A stretch of 64,000 bases of DNA from Scleromitrula shiraiana (lineage: Eukaryota; Ascomycota; Leotiomycetes; Helotiales; Sclerotiniaceae). Numbering within the stretch: the first letter of the stretch is position 1; the number at the start of each line of letters is the position of its first letter. The position numbers and the translations under genes were made by a program. A model generated the notes under the pieces. The model ran no database searches and had not been told where the DNA came from. It was given only the letters and a program-made list of their open reading frames with translations. The stretch is from positions 372,001-436,000 of the forward strand of contig JABELC010000003.1 in the NCBI GenBank assembly GCA_028455995.1, read 5' to 3'. This document shows, piece by piece, positions 11,129 through 22,491 of the stretch.

Positions 11129-14100
11129 TTATTCCTCTCCCAATGATGCCTGGTATTGCTCGACGAGTGTGGCAATTCGTAGAGCTCGGGATTTCTCTCT
11201 CTGTGTATCAGTGGTAGGTTTCTCGGAACGAAGCTGCTCAATTTCTGACCATACGTTGCTTCGTTCATGTGTAGATCGAGAGCTAGTACCTGACAACAAA
11301 TACCTAGGATCATATTCATCATCAGAGTCCCAAATTGTCGGAGCCCCTGAGGGAGAAGGAGGGAAGGGAAATTCGTCATCCGTATCAGTCTCCTCGTCGG
11401 ATTCATAGTTGTCGTCCCCAACTTGAAGTCTAGCTCGCACGGCACGCTTCTCAAGTTGACGCTCGATCCGAGCGGCACGCTTCGCAGCCCGGGATTCCCA
11501 GTACCTATCAGCTTTGGCCCGATCGGCCAACATCTGGATCCTATTCCGCTCGACCATCTCAGGATCTTCGACCTCAATGACATCGGAATCGTCAGACATG
11601 TCAACTTCGTTCTCACCGAAGATTTCGGAGCTCTCATCTTCGTCTTGGTCAAACATGTCAGAATCTTTGGTTTCCGATGACTCATTGAAGGCCTCAGTTT
11701 CCGAACTTCCGTCAGACATCTCAACATCCTCGTAGTCGGTAGCAGCCGCCAAAGTTTCCTCCATTTGAGCCGCAAATTCAAGCTCATCATCGTTAGGCTC
11801 TGTGTCGTCAGATCCATTCGCATTTGGCAACCCAATGTTTTCATCAATAGTGGCAGGACTTGTAGCAACTTGGTCAAGCTGAGGATCGATTTCCAACCCG
11901 TCTTGCTCTTCATTTTCCTCCTCCTGTAGAAATGCTTCATCGAAATCCCTATCAAAAGCATCCCCATCAAGTCTCCCAGTAGGAACCTCAAAGTCATCAT
12001 CATCAGAACTCTCCTCGGAGATGTCCGACTCATCATCACTAAAGATAGGAACCCCAGAAGAATATAAGATTGGCTCGCGTTGATGAGTGGTCTGAATCAC
12101 AGAAGGTGCAGCAGGAGGTGGTTGTAGAGCTTGGTCAAGTGGAGCTACGATTTGTGGTGTATCTTGCTCTTCATCTTGTTCTACTCGTTCAAGTGCTTGG
12201 TTGACGTCTGGTTTGGGTGTCTGCTCCTGTTTTTCCAATGCTTCATAGAAGTCTTCGTCGAGGTCTGACTCGGAATCTTCCTTCTGTTGTTCAATCGCTG
12301 GTTCAGAGTTTTGGTCGAGATCTGACCCCAGAATTTGCTCGGGACTTTCCTCGGGTTGTTCGAATGCTAGCTCAAAATCTTGTTCTAATTCATGAGCTAA
12401 GTCCTGCTCAGGTTGAGCGAACATAGGAGGTGTAGGTGGGGCAACATAGTTGTTGTAGTCAAATGGTGTTGTTTCTCTCGATTCTGGTCTAATTGGAGAC
12501 TTGGGAGAATCTGAATTTTCCGAGACTGCTGTAGTTGAAGAGGTGGTTGGTTCTACCGCAACATTGTTTGTAACCGTGGAAGTTGCTTTGTTGTTATTTT
12601 TTTTTGGTCGTGGAGCCTATAGTATGATTAGCGGAGTCGCAATTTAGAGTGCAGGTAAACTTACATTTTTCTTTCCGTCCTCCTTCTTTTCTGCGGTAAC
12701 TGAAGCTTTCTTCACAACCGGTACCTTCTTGGTAGGCTCGGAACCTGTGCTTGCCTTCTTCGAGGTGTTTGGTTTTGCGGCTGTCTCCCTAGGAGTTGCG
12801 AGAACCTCCTTCGCGACTGGGCTAGGTTTGGGGACAGCAGATGCCATGTTAGTAGCTGGCTTTGCCTCTGCATTTGGTTTCGGCTCTGCAGTCGTCGGAG
12901 ACTTCTTTCTTCTGGGTACTCTGATGTTCACATGTTCTGCCTGTGGTGGTCTATACATGGGAAACATAGTTGTATTATTCACCATTGCGTCTTTGGTATG
13001 TTCGGCAGCCAGCGGAGCATTCTTGGTAGCTGGGTTTGACGGAGCGCGTGGTGAAGAAACAGCTGTTGAGTTCTGCTGCTTAGGTTTGGGAGCCTTAGAT
13101 TCGGAGATCGAGGAGGTTTTCTTGGCAATTGGTTTTGCCTGGATATGGGGAGGAGTGACAGCTGCCTTTTTCTCCACTGGCTTTGGTTTCGAACTCCTAG
13201 TAGGAGTAATTCCGCCGGAAGTGATCATCTTATTGGCTTTGGGATCTTGACGATACTTGACTTCCTTCTTCTTGACAGGTTCAATAATCGCGGGGGCTTT
13301 CTCTGCCATTGAATTGGCTTGGATTGGTTGAGAGATAGCGGGTGTCTTTCTCGCAACGGGCTTCGGCTTGGCAGGTGCTGAAGCATTGATACCGCCGAAA
13401 GAAATCACCTTGCGAGCGTTAGGGTCCTGACGAAATCTCGTCCCCCTCACAATTGGCTTTTTAGCAGATGCCTTGATGAAACTGTTAGTACTTTTTCTAA
13501 CCTGACAACTGAGAGTGTATGATGAAGATTCACTTACAGAAGTTGTCTTTTCCATGCTCGCATTCTCTACCCTCTGTTTTTTGTTTGGAGACTCATCTGC
13601 TCTTCCTTTAAGGGAGTCATCGTCTTCGTGCTCCTCGACTCGTCGACGCTTAGAAGCACTAGTTACGCTAGGCATTTCGGGCTTGGCTGCCTACTCAAGT
13701 TGTTAGCAAGAATCTTTCTTAAGCAGAACATGTTCAAAATGTCGCATCACATACCTTATTTGCTTGAGCTGGTGCACTATTCTTTTTGTTTTTGAGTGCA
13801 GGTCTAGAATCTTGTGACTCGAGCTTATTCTGTGGTTGTGCTCTTCTAAGGGTTGGGGTAGGTGACTGATGGTAATGGTCAGTATTTATGCTGCTATTGA
13901 GAAGTTTTTTCTATTCTAGATGTGTGCTTACGGCTGATTCTTTGCGACCTTGAACAAGTCTGCGACGGTCCTTGGTAGGTGTCGCGCTGTGACGTTCGGA
14001 GACTATCTCACCATCTTCTGCCTCACTCTCGACCTTTTCTTCGTGTTTTTGCTTCTTGTTGAACTTGAGACCGGAGAGTGTTTCCTGGGTAAGAGCAGGG

Positions 14101-14479
14101 GCAGTGCTAGACGTCTATTTTATATTGTCAATACCTGATAACTGTAGATTAGAGTAAAATAATATTGATTGAGAGAACATACCGGCTTCTTGGATGGACT
14201 AGCCATCATACGGGGATCGAAAATTGTAGTTGATTGTTTAGCAGCCTTCTGTAGATGATCGTCAGTATTCTAAATTCATAGCAGTTTATCGTACTGGGAA
14301 GTAGTATTTGATGACTTACATCATCTGCAGCTGGTTTGGCCTTTCCGATCCACTGATTCAGTTAGTAAAAGTTTAGCTCTAGATGAATCTAATGTAGTTT
14401 GGGCGATGAATGTCCAAATTTAGGATAAAAAAGAACTGGAAGTGCATACTCTTTGGTTGTTTCTTCTGGAACTAGACAT
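11129..14479 (-). CDS. Large disordered Lys/Pro-rich and acidic protein, unknown function
   Basis: Not recognised. Eight exons can be joined from ATG at 14479 (MSSSRRNNQR), with GT..AG introns that are all phase 0; the product is about 965 residues. The first half is basic, with KRRR and KKQR clusters (nuclear-localisation-like), and has an internal repeat: RQDPNARKVISFGGI and RQDPKANKMITSGGI, each followed by a KPKPVxKK stretch. The C-terminal 495 residues are highly acidic (Asp/Glu/Gln-rich, SDDSDVIEVEDPEMVERNR), then a basic/coiled segment (RAAKRAARIERQLEKRAVRARLQ) and a final helical stretch ending SLGEE. Low complexity throughout implies intrinsic disorder. A nuclear or chromatin-associated role is a guess from composition only. 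Intron positions: about 12616-12665 and 13495-13545, plus five shorter upstream ones. Confidence 0.75.
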
Positions 14480-15414
14480 GTTGAATAGTAGATTTTTGTA
14501 GGTAAGTGTTTGTGTTGATTGCTATTGAGAATGATCTAATGCTAAAATGGCAGAGATATTGTCAAAAAGTAGTTTGTAAAGAGGTGGTTTGTGCTAAACG
14601 TTTCTTTTGAAATGATGTCGAATAAATAGAGGAGATGGTAGATTATGGGAGACGATGGGAGAAGTCTCGATATATATGCAAGATATCTATCTCTACGGTA
14701 GATCGATGGCGAGTCGCAGCTGTCGCAGCAAGTACGGTTAGACTCGCGATATCGCGATTGAATGATCGAATACATGACGTGTTAAGTGAATATTCGTTAG
14801 TTGCGAGGTATTCAGTACACGACTAGGTAGATTGAGTAGTGAATACTACGGGAGATCGCGCCGCTTCGCTTTCTCAGACAGTAAAGTGCGACGGAGTTGA
14901 TTCCATTGAAATGTAAAGAGGCGCGAACAATCAATGAGGATTTCTTGAAGTATTGAGGTTGTGGGCAAAGGGGTTTCTAGTGAATGTTATAATGACATAT
15001 GTAGGTTTAGAGGACTAGTCATCAGAACGAGAACCCGCCGTTTTGGTATATTACTTGTGCTCCTAGATTTTACGCAACTAAAATGAATTATTGAAGCAAT
15101 ACTTTAACATTCACTTCCTATTATTGAAAGCATTCACTAGTTTATAATACGTTTGATCGTTCTGCGTTCGAACTTGAGCTCTTGCATCAGGTTGAAGAAA
15201 GTTAGTGGACAAACCTTTAGACACCTTGGCGGAGTAAATTTCGAATTCTATCAATGCCTACGCTGCTCGCTTTCTGTAAAGACTTATTATTTTCATTCCA
15301 TCATTGAACGATGACTGATGGATGACTAACAGCCTTAGATGTTTCTTTTCTTAACACGCACTGGCAGTCTCAAGATATGAATTGGCTTTCATGATGTAAT
15401 ACAAGAAGGAACAT
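14480..15414. other. Upstream region, no gene seen
   Basis: Holds the promoter of the minus-strand gene starting at 14479. Several TCGCGA-type palindromes occur at 14740-14760 and 14845-14870. No coding frame of substance. Confidence 0.45.
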
Positions 15415-15560
15415 AGCAAAAGTCTATTGATTAATCTACTTCTATAGGGGAGCGAAGCTCCCTTTATTTATACTATAGTATGGCACTAATGATACGTTGC
15501 ACCATCAGTGCCAGTAGGTAGACCACATGCTGATCTCATCTTTTGTGACACATGATTTGC
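15415..15560. repeat. Dispersed repeat copy A
   Basis: Shares a block with 55390-55570: AGTCTATTGATTAATCTA..., GGGAGCGAAGCTCCCTTTAT, TATACTATAGTATG, and after ~45 bp CTGATCTCATCTTTTGTGAC. The GGGAGCGAAGCTCCC core is palindromic. It may be a solo LTR or MITE fragment; the ends are not resolved. Confidence 0.55.
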
Positions 15561-16241
15561 ATACAAGAAGGAATAAATAGCTCCAAGAGCTCAACGCGCT
15601 GCTATCATAAACCATGAGCACACTTCGACTCGTAGTATCGGCATAAAAGAGCTTATGCCTAAAACTAAATCGCGCTTTTGCAGACAACAGGTGTCTCTGC
15701 ATGAAGATTGTCGGTTACATAATCACACAATTTACGAATGACCTGTTAACTTCGTACCAAAATAAGATGAAAATTGTTGTTTGTCTTTCCTCTGTTGTTT
15801 GCGGACGTTGATCATCTTCTCAGTGTAAGGTATGATGTGTTGGATAACAGCAACTTGAGAATAAACTTAGATACTTGATAGTTAGAAAAGAGTTGCGATA
15901 ATGATGAGAAGGCAGTATGGCAATAGATATAGATAACAGAACAGGTCAGACGCATCGAAACCTACACTATCAACACTCCTAATCTTTCCTATAAACACCA
16001 GGTCCGTACTCATTATCCCTCTGAAAATTATCTCTTGTACCTTATTCTCTCGTGAGACTAGCAGAGTATTAAAACTCATAATTACTAAGTTGGACTTACA
16101 GTATTAATGATTCTGGTGGTGTGTACACCTGTGGATACAATAACCAAACTAGCATCTACTCAAAGTAAATCCTTCACCTATACTTGCCACCCTTACTTTT
16201 CCTTGAAGTCATTCATGTGCCAGATATAGTTGCTTGATAAA
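15561..16241. other. Intergenic, nothing recognised
   Basis: No supported coding region. Open frames on the minus strand (15505-15702, 15882-16079) lack recognisable content. Confidence 0.45.
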
Positions 16242-17954
16242 TCAAGCAACTTGCTCTTTGGTTGGAGTCTGTTGTTTGAGAATAGATTCCATGATGCGAT
16301 TCTCTTCAGTTGCGTATTTGCTCCGTTGACGGATAGGAAAGCCCCATTGACAGAATAAGAAGGGCATGGGAATAGATGCGAGCGAAAGGAATGCTAGTAC
16401 TGACGAAGCCCAATGAACGCCGAGATTGATATACATATAAATTATAAACAGGGGACTGACCAGCTGGTTAGGTAATGGAACAAATGCCTGGATTGAACGG
16501 ACTTACAATGCTGCCCCAAAAAGTGCGCGAAGAATTGCATTTGTAGCCAAAGCAGATGCTGCAAAGACAGTGTAGGCGTCAATAACATAGTTTATCAAAC
16601 TAATGAACACCAAGACTTGACCAAATCCAAAAACCCCACTACCGACAATGCTTATAATCCAATGAATTGCATTGTCAGTTGTCCAGGCAAACCAGAAGAG
16701 ACCGACTGGAAGAAGAACACAACCGATCAAAGCTGGTTCCAGTCTTGCCTCTAGAGTTGCTGTAGCTGGATTCTTTGCGATCTTTTTTCTATAACGAACT
16801 TCCAAGAAAATATAAAAACACATAGCAAATATCTGTCCAATCATGACCCCGAGGTAAGATAGGCCGCTGATTCCTTGAGACCAGCGGCGCTGCGATTCGA
16901 AAACAATTGGGAAGGCCATAAAAATCATATACAAAATGCCATAAAACTAAGCGTAAGCTTTGTAAGTGAGAAGAATCGAATGATGGTCAAACGGGGGTTA
17001 GATTACCAATGGATGAGTAAATAGACAGTGCTAGAATGACAGGCTCAAAGAACAAGATGATTCATCGCCGAGTGATGGATACTTTAAAAGTCTCCTTTAT
17101 TGTCTGTGGCGGTTTCGCGAGTTCCAACTTATTTTTGTACATTTTTCCCGTCATTGCTGACATTTCTTTGGCCTGTTGAATCAAAAGATATAGTATATAT
17201 GTTTCAAAGACCAAGAGAGATCCCGTGACAAACAAGACGCCTGTGAATATTAACGTCATACCATCTACCCATCGTCAGCCTCCAGATTGTCCTCAACATC
17301 CACCGCAAATTGGGCCCAGTGTTGGACCCAACTAAGGAGCAGACGAATAGAGCATAATTGCAAGACCTCTCTCCTTGGCAATGAAGATATCTGAGATTAC
17401 GGCGGCTGAGTTGACGACTGCAGACGACCCAAACACCCCAGCTAAGAATCTAAGGATGAGCAGCGATGCGATATTTTGACTTGCGATCGACGCACCACCA
17501 AAAAGAGTAACCAGAAAAAAACACGATGATATAGACGTATTGACAACAGTACAGTTCAGACGCTAGTGCCCAAGTCATTGGACCCAACGGAAACCCAAGG
17601 ACAAAGAATGAAACGCTGGCAACGACCAGTTCAGCACTCGTAGATAGATTCTCGCGGATTTGAATCAAGGCTCCTGAAAATGTCGAAAATGAGAAGGACA
17701 CAGATAGCGTTCCGAATGCCATGATGATTGTAATGAGCCCTTTGAAACCTGTAGACATATTTATTGGATTTCGCGGGTCATCTGGAATCCATTCAATGGC
17801 ATAGAGAGGGATCTTCTTGCGCTCCACTTCCTGGGTACGCGTAGTTGAAGACCTCATCAGTGACTAAAGTCTGATCTAAAATCATCCTCAAGTGCAATAC
17901 CTTAGTCACTTCTATTTGGACTGGTTCTTCACGAGCTTCTTCAAACGACGACAT
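16242..17954 (-). pseudogene. MFS drug/H+ antiporter (DHA1-like), broken
   Basis: Translation starts MSSFEEAREEP (ATG at 17954) and carries the fungal DHA1 lead-in (YPGSGAQEDP, then AIEWIPDDPRNPINMS after a frame change near 17815), transmembrane helices, PLGPMTWALASELY (loop before motif A), a GPTLGPICGG motif-C-like segment and an intact C-terminal half with an intron at about 16450-16510. Lesions: the frame break near 17815, a degraded motif A (CCQYVYI), and in-frame stops TAG at 17332-17334 and TGA at 17293-17295, 17275-17277 and 17062-17064. Several of these stops lie where Trp is expected (TGG->TAG/TGA). In intact relatives this protein exports drugs or polyamines at the plasma membrane. 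Here no full-length protein can be made. Confidence 0.85.
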
Positions 17955-18251
17955 AGCGAAGTAACAATTCAGAGCCAACCCGGGATTAAAAACTGATGAT
18001 GAAGAACACGTGATTTTAGCCAATTGATTATTATGCAAGGGGGGGGGGGGGAATGTGCGGATTGTAGCTTCTTGAGTGAGACGAAGTAGTTGCAGTATAG
18101 ATGAGTTTTTAGAGTGTAGGGCAATAGCAAGCGAACAGCTTTCAGGGACGAGTAGTTCGGGGTTTAGTGTCTGGGGATTTTATGGTACCAGGGGAAGCGA
18201 GCGGGTTTAAGGTGGATAAGGTGGACTTAGCCAAATTGGATCCATCCAAAA
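17955..18251. other. Upstream of MFS pseudogene, with G13 run
   Basis: Contains a run of 13 G at 18039-18051 and no gene. Confidence 0.5.
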
Positions 18252-19166
18252 CCCTACGGTATCACGTATTCAGGGAGCGAACCTGAATAGAATTCAATAA
18301 CTTCCTTGAATGAACTTTAGAAAATCAGCTATTTTAATGCTTGAACATATTAAAACTTCAAATATTGATGTATTAAACTTGTAATTAATTAAAAATTGAA
18401 TTTCATATAGTGTAAAATAATCAAATTTAAGTTTAAAGATTAATTTTAAATAAATTTTAAATAAACTTCGATTAAAATCTATCGATTTAAAGCTATATTT
18501 AAAATAGCTTTGTTGTCGATTTTATATTATAATTATAAAGTTATTTAATTTTTTAATAGATTTTTATTAGTTAAAAATTTATTTAACTTTTTATTAATTT
18601 AATTTAATTTATATAAATATAGTTTTAAATTATAAAGTTTTAATTATTTTTAATTTAGATTTTATTTTTTATAAATTAATAATTTTATTATTTTAAAAAA
18701 AATCTTAAAAAAGATGATTTTCTATAAAAAATTATAGAATTTGAAAATATATTTATATTACTTGTTAATATATATTAGTATTAGCTTAAGCATATTAATA
18801 ATACAAAAAATACGGAGTTAGTTTTGATAGATTAGCTAAATTAGAAAATAATGAAGTATATTAATTATTAATATATATTAATTTTGTATATAAATATAAT
18901 TTTATATATAAATATAATTTTATATACAAATATAATTTTATATACAAATATAAATAAAAATACATTAATTTTATATATAAACATTATATTAATCTAGTTT
19001 TATATAATTATTTAAAATAAATCCAAAAATCTAGATTGAATTTATATTAATAAATGATCATTCTTTAAAAATCAACTTATAATGCAATTGAAATTTTAAT
19101 TATAGTATAAAAATTTCCTTCTTTAAATGGTATTCAAGAAATCCCTGAATAGGTGATACCGTAGGG
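18252..19166. mobile_element. AT-rich TIR element, 915 bp
   Basis: Ends are inverted copies: CCCTACGGTATCACGTATTC at 18252 and its complement (GAATAGGTGATACCGTAGGG) ending at 19166; the match extends about 25 bp. Flanks are AAAA/AAA, so a short target duplication is possible but not certain. The interior is very AT-rich and stop-filled with no transposase frame, as expected for a RIP-affected non-autonomous element. Internal short tandem units (TATACAAATATAATTT-like) occur at about 18890-18950. Confidence 0.75.
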
Positions 19167-19534
19167 AAAGTGAAGACATGCTTACAAAACTTGAACTCTA
19201 GTATGTTTCGATTGATTGGACCCTTGAACGGAATATATTATCATCATGAGCTGGGCTGATTTTTCTCCGAGTCGGCATTCGACCGTACAGAATTCAATTG
19301 TTGGTTCAAGTTCTATCCTTGCGCTTTACTCACCCAGGTATGCCTCTTCTCTTTAGTACAAAGAACTTGAAAGAGGTTTTATTGCAAAGCTACTTACTAA
19401 TTCTTATTTTTGCTCAGAAACAGAGTTTATTATATTAATATTTTAGCAAAGTCTTGATATATCTTTAAAGTAATTTATTGATTAGAATTTATTATTCTTA
19501 TCACATGAATACTAGTAACATAATATGAATCATA
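19167..19534. other. Intergenic between two TIR elements
   Basis: No gene seen. Confidence 0.5.
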
Positions 19535-19724
19535 GAGAAGAAGCGGCGTGTCAGGCGACCTGACCCGATATTATGTGGTTTGACAGTTTTAAAGGGGGTT
19601 AGCGATAACTCGTACCTCTTCTAATTGGTCAGATTAATACTAGTGATAATCGAAAAATGTTAAAATGATATTGAATTCAGTCAAAAAATATCGGGTCAGG
19701 TCCCCTGACACGCCGCCTCTTCTT
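19535..19724. mobile_element. MITE, 190 bp, with ~36-bp TIRs and TA duplication
   Basis: The left end GAGAAGAAGCGGCGTGTCAG and the right end (complement AAGAAGAGGCGGCGTGTCAG) form inverted repeats of about 36 bp, continuing into GACCTGACCCGATATT on both sides. TA borders both ends (19533-19534 and 19725-19726). It has no coding capacity and is GC-richer than its surroundings, so unlike the larger elements it shows little RIP. The size is well under typical RIP thresholds. Confidence 0.75.
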
Positions 19725-20510
19725 TATGATCTTTTATTTTAATAATATTATTGGATCACATGTTCAAAAGCTTGTCAAAAAGCTTAAATTCTACCCAATC
19801 AACTACTCTAAAATATCGATTTTAACCAATCAACTGCTTTAAAAAAGTACCAAGATTCTTCCAAAGCGCTAGTAAAATCACCCTTGTATCATACCAAAAA
19901 CGAAAAATGAGTAGACTCGTATAAAACCTCTCTTTTTGTAAACAAAAAGAAGAGGCATTAAAAGTTTTTCCCAAGAGGGCTTTTCCCATGAGGGTACCCC
20001 GTGGCCGAGTTTACAAGATTGAGGTGAGTACTACTACGTGTATTGGAAGGAATCCAAGTCTATAGTACATTGTTCAAAAGTTTTGTATGCGGAGGATTTT
20101 GAGGTATAACGCATTCGAGCTACTAGTATGAGTTTCAAGAGCGGTTGAAATTATAGTATATCATTACAAAAGAATGATTTAAACTTGGATAAAATACTTT
20201 AGATTTTAATATTTTGAGTCAAAATTTATACTGAGACCGAATATTATATACCCGTATAAATATACCTTGACTGTTTTATTAGTAACTGATTAGTCACCAA
20301 GGCTGAGAATTTAGATCCATTTTCAAGCGATAAGAAAAACTCCCCTATAACGCGATAAGGATCTATTTTCTTATTGATGATAAATAGAGTGCAGATAACG
20401 TAATCAACAATCCGACCCACCAGCACCCCTCCACCAAACAAAAACAAACTCCTCAAACACCTCACCAAGCTCACCCAGCACCAAAACTTCTGCCTCCCCA
20501 AAAAACAAAA
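19725..20510. other. Intergenic, promoter side of tubulin cofactor A
   Basis: No supported gene. The last part is a C/A-rich leader (CAAAACTTCTGCCTCCCC) typical of a fungal 5' leader before the ATG at 20511. Confidence 0.45.
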
Positions 20511-21123
20511 ATGCCACCGCCAACCCCCCTCTCAATCGCCACATCCTCCCTCACGCGCCTCGTAAAAGAAGAATCATCCTACCACAAAGAACTCGCGCAG
20601 CAGGAGGCTCGTCTCAGGAAATTAGAAGATGATGGAGAGGGTAACAATGGGGAGGAGGATGGGAATAGGGAGTTTAGTTTGAGGCAGGAGGTTTGTTTAT
20701 TATTTTTCTTTTCTTATTGTGGATTTGTTTGTTTCTCTTGGGGGTGGGTTTGGTTTGGGTTTGGGGGAGGGGTGGAGGAGTTTGGTTTTGATTGGGATGG
20801 GATGGGCATGGGAATGGGCGTTGAGGGTTGGGAGTTTGATTTCGAGGAGGAGTAAAAAGGAGAGCAATCTATACTTTGTAGAAGAATGGAAAGAAGGGGG
20901 AAGCGAAAGAAACCGGCTTCAGATAATGAGACTGACAAATAAACAGCGCGCAGCAATCGAAGAAACGAAAGCGGTATTCCCACCACTACAATTAAGAATC
21001 GAAGATGCGTTGTTGAAGTTGGAGGATTTGATTAAGAGGGCTAGGGAGGATGGCGAGGATGAGAAGGAGATTGAGCGGGCGGAGGAAGTGGTTAGGGGTG
21101 TGAGGGAGAAGGAGAAGATTTGA
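20511..21123 (+). CDS. Tubulin-specific chaperone A (cofactor A)
   Basis: Captures beta-tubulin released from chaperonin in the tubulin-folding pathway (TBCA/Rbl2/Alp31 family), cytosolic. Two exons: 20511-20690 (60 residues) and 20947-21123, joined in phase 0 to give 118 residues, the family's usual size. Family landmarks are clear: LSIATSSLTRLVKEESSYHK at the N-terminus, QQEARLRKLE, then across the junction RQE-RAAIEETKAVFPPLQ and a C-terminal helix rich in Lys/Glu. The intron (256 bp) is unusually long for this region and strongly G-rich on the sense strand. The protein is predicted all-helical, as in the known three-helix structure. Confidence 0.92.
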
Positions 21124-21366
21124 GGGATGGAGGGGGGGAACATGATGAATTTGTGGAATATGAAATATACCCGGGGTGAAAATGAGAGATTGGGGAATTT
21201 GTTTATATGAGGGAGAGGGGTTAAGTTCAAGCTCGAGCATGGATTTTGTTATGAGGAAGGGGCTTCTGCGGGGAAGATAGTCAAAGTGAACGAATACATG
21301 AGGGCATTATTTTGATATTATTGGTATGATACATATTATGGATGGTAAATATGATAGATGATCAAA

Positions 21367-22491
21367 CTATGTAGTATCCATCTTATCAGCAACTTCACCT
21401 TCATCTACCGCCCCTTCTTCAGGTTCATTAAAAGTAACTCTTGGTGTTTCCTCTTGTGTCGTATCCACTCCCTCACCCATAGGTGTATCAACTACAATAT
21501 CCGTATCTGTACCTTTAGCCACCGCCTCCGCCATAACAGCATCATCTCCACCCTCTCCACTCTCCTGCTCTGCGCGTCTCCCTCTACTATCATACCTCCG
21601 TTCCGATCTCGAAGGAGAAGCTCTTCGACTAGCCGATCGACTTCTTGACGCCGGTCTCGATGCCGATCTAGACATCGATCCACTAGCCAATGGTCTCGGT
21701 TTAAGTCCACCAGCTCTTTCCGGGCTTCCCTGTCTCGGCGTCGCATTCCCACTTGTACTACTGTGTTTGGGGCTCTGATCACCCCTCGAAACTGTATCGC
21801 CGACCTCCCCATCCTCCTGTCCCCCATCCATACCCTCCCTCCTCTCAACCTCCTCCTTCTCATCCCTAATCAACCGTCTTAACTGCATCCCCTCCTCCAC
21901 AATCCGTCCAAACTGTTCCCTCCTTTCCTTCCACGTCTCCCCATAAGCCCTACTCTCCCTCTCCAGCTCCCTACATTCCTCCTCCAGCTTCCTCAGATTA
22001 ACCTCCTGATCCTTCCTCGGTCGCAATAACATATTATTCGTAATTTTCTCCGCCAGCTCATCAAATTTCCTCCTCTGCTCTAATGTTTTCTTCGCCTCTT
22101 CTAACTGTATCCTCAATTGCGCAGTACTATCTCTCACCGCCTGTGCCGTCTCAAGAATATGCTCTTTATCCGCCTGATACCTTTCGCGTTCGCGTTCATT
22201 ACTATTGCGCAGGAATTGAATGCGTGCGATACTGCTATCGAAAGCTTCGAAATCAACGATTACATCTTCGCGTAATTGACGGCGTTCGTCGAGGATTCGT
22301 TGACGTTCGGCTTCGAGGGCTTCGTCGCCTTCGATGGGCGGTGTAGGTAATTTACTGGGTGTGGTGACGAGTGAACCGGGTGCTAGGAGGCGCTTGGTTA
22401 TTCGTTTGAAGGGTTTTTCTTCGACGTTTAAGAGACGGGTTTTATGAAGTTCATCTTCTTCTCGCGGATCTAATAATTGATATGATGCCAT
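21367..22491 (-). CDS. THO complex subunit 7 (Thoc7/Mft1-like)
   Basis: Component of the THO complex, which couples transcription elongation to mRNP packaging and export. Single exon, 374 residues, ATG at 22491. Residues 1-45 include RLLNVEEKPFKRITKRLL, followed by PPIEGDEALEAERQRILDER and a long coiled coil from about residue 60 to 225 (FEAFDSSIARIQFLRNSNER is the characteristic Thoc7 stretch). The tail from about 230 is disordered: Arg/Ser repeats (SRPASRSRSASRRASPSRS) and an acidic end. Length and architecture fit fungal Thoc7 proteins with long tails. It is divergent from the Elongin A gene. Confidence 0.85.
   Translation of the reverse strand: MASYQLLDPREEDELHKTRLLNVEEKPFKRITKRLLAPGSLVTTPSKLPTPPIEGDEALEAERQRILDERRQLREDVIVDFEAFDSSIARIQFLRNSNERERERYQADKEHILETAQAVRDSTAQLRIQLEEAKKTLEQRRKFDELAEKITNNMLLRPRKDQEVNLRKLEEECRELERESRAYGETWKERREQFGRIVEEGMQLRRLIRDEKEEVERREGMDGGQEDGEVGDTVSRGDQSPKHSSTSGNATPRQGSPERAGGLKPRPLASGSMSRSASRPASRSRSASRRASPSRSERRYDSRGRRAEQESGEGGDDAVMAEAVAKGTDTDIVVDTPMGEGVDTTQEETPRVTFNEPEEGAVDEGEVADKMDTT

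Noticed and set aside
19940..20110. Plus-strand stretch around MRVPRGRVYKIEV looking briefly protein-like
   Set aside because: Very short, no start context or downstream continuation, and no family resemblance that could be supported.
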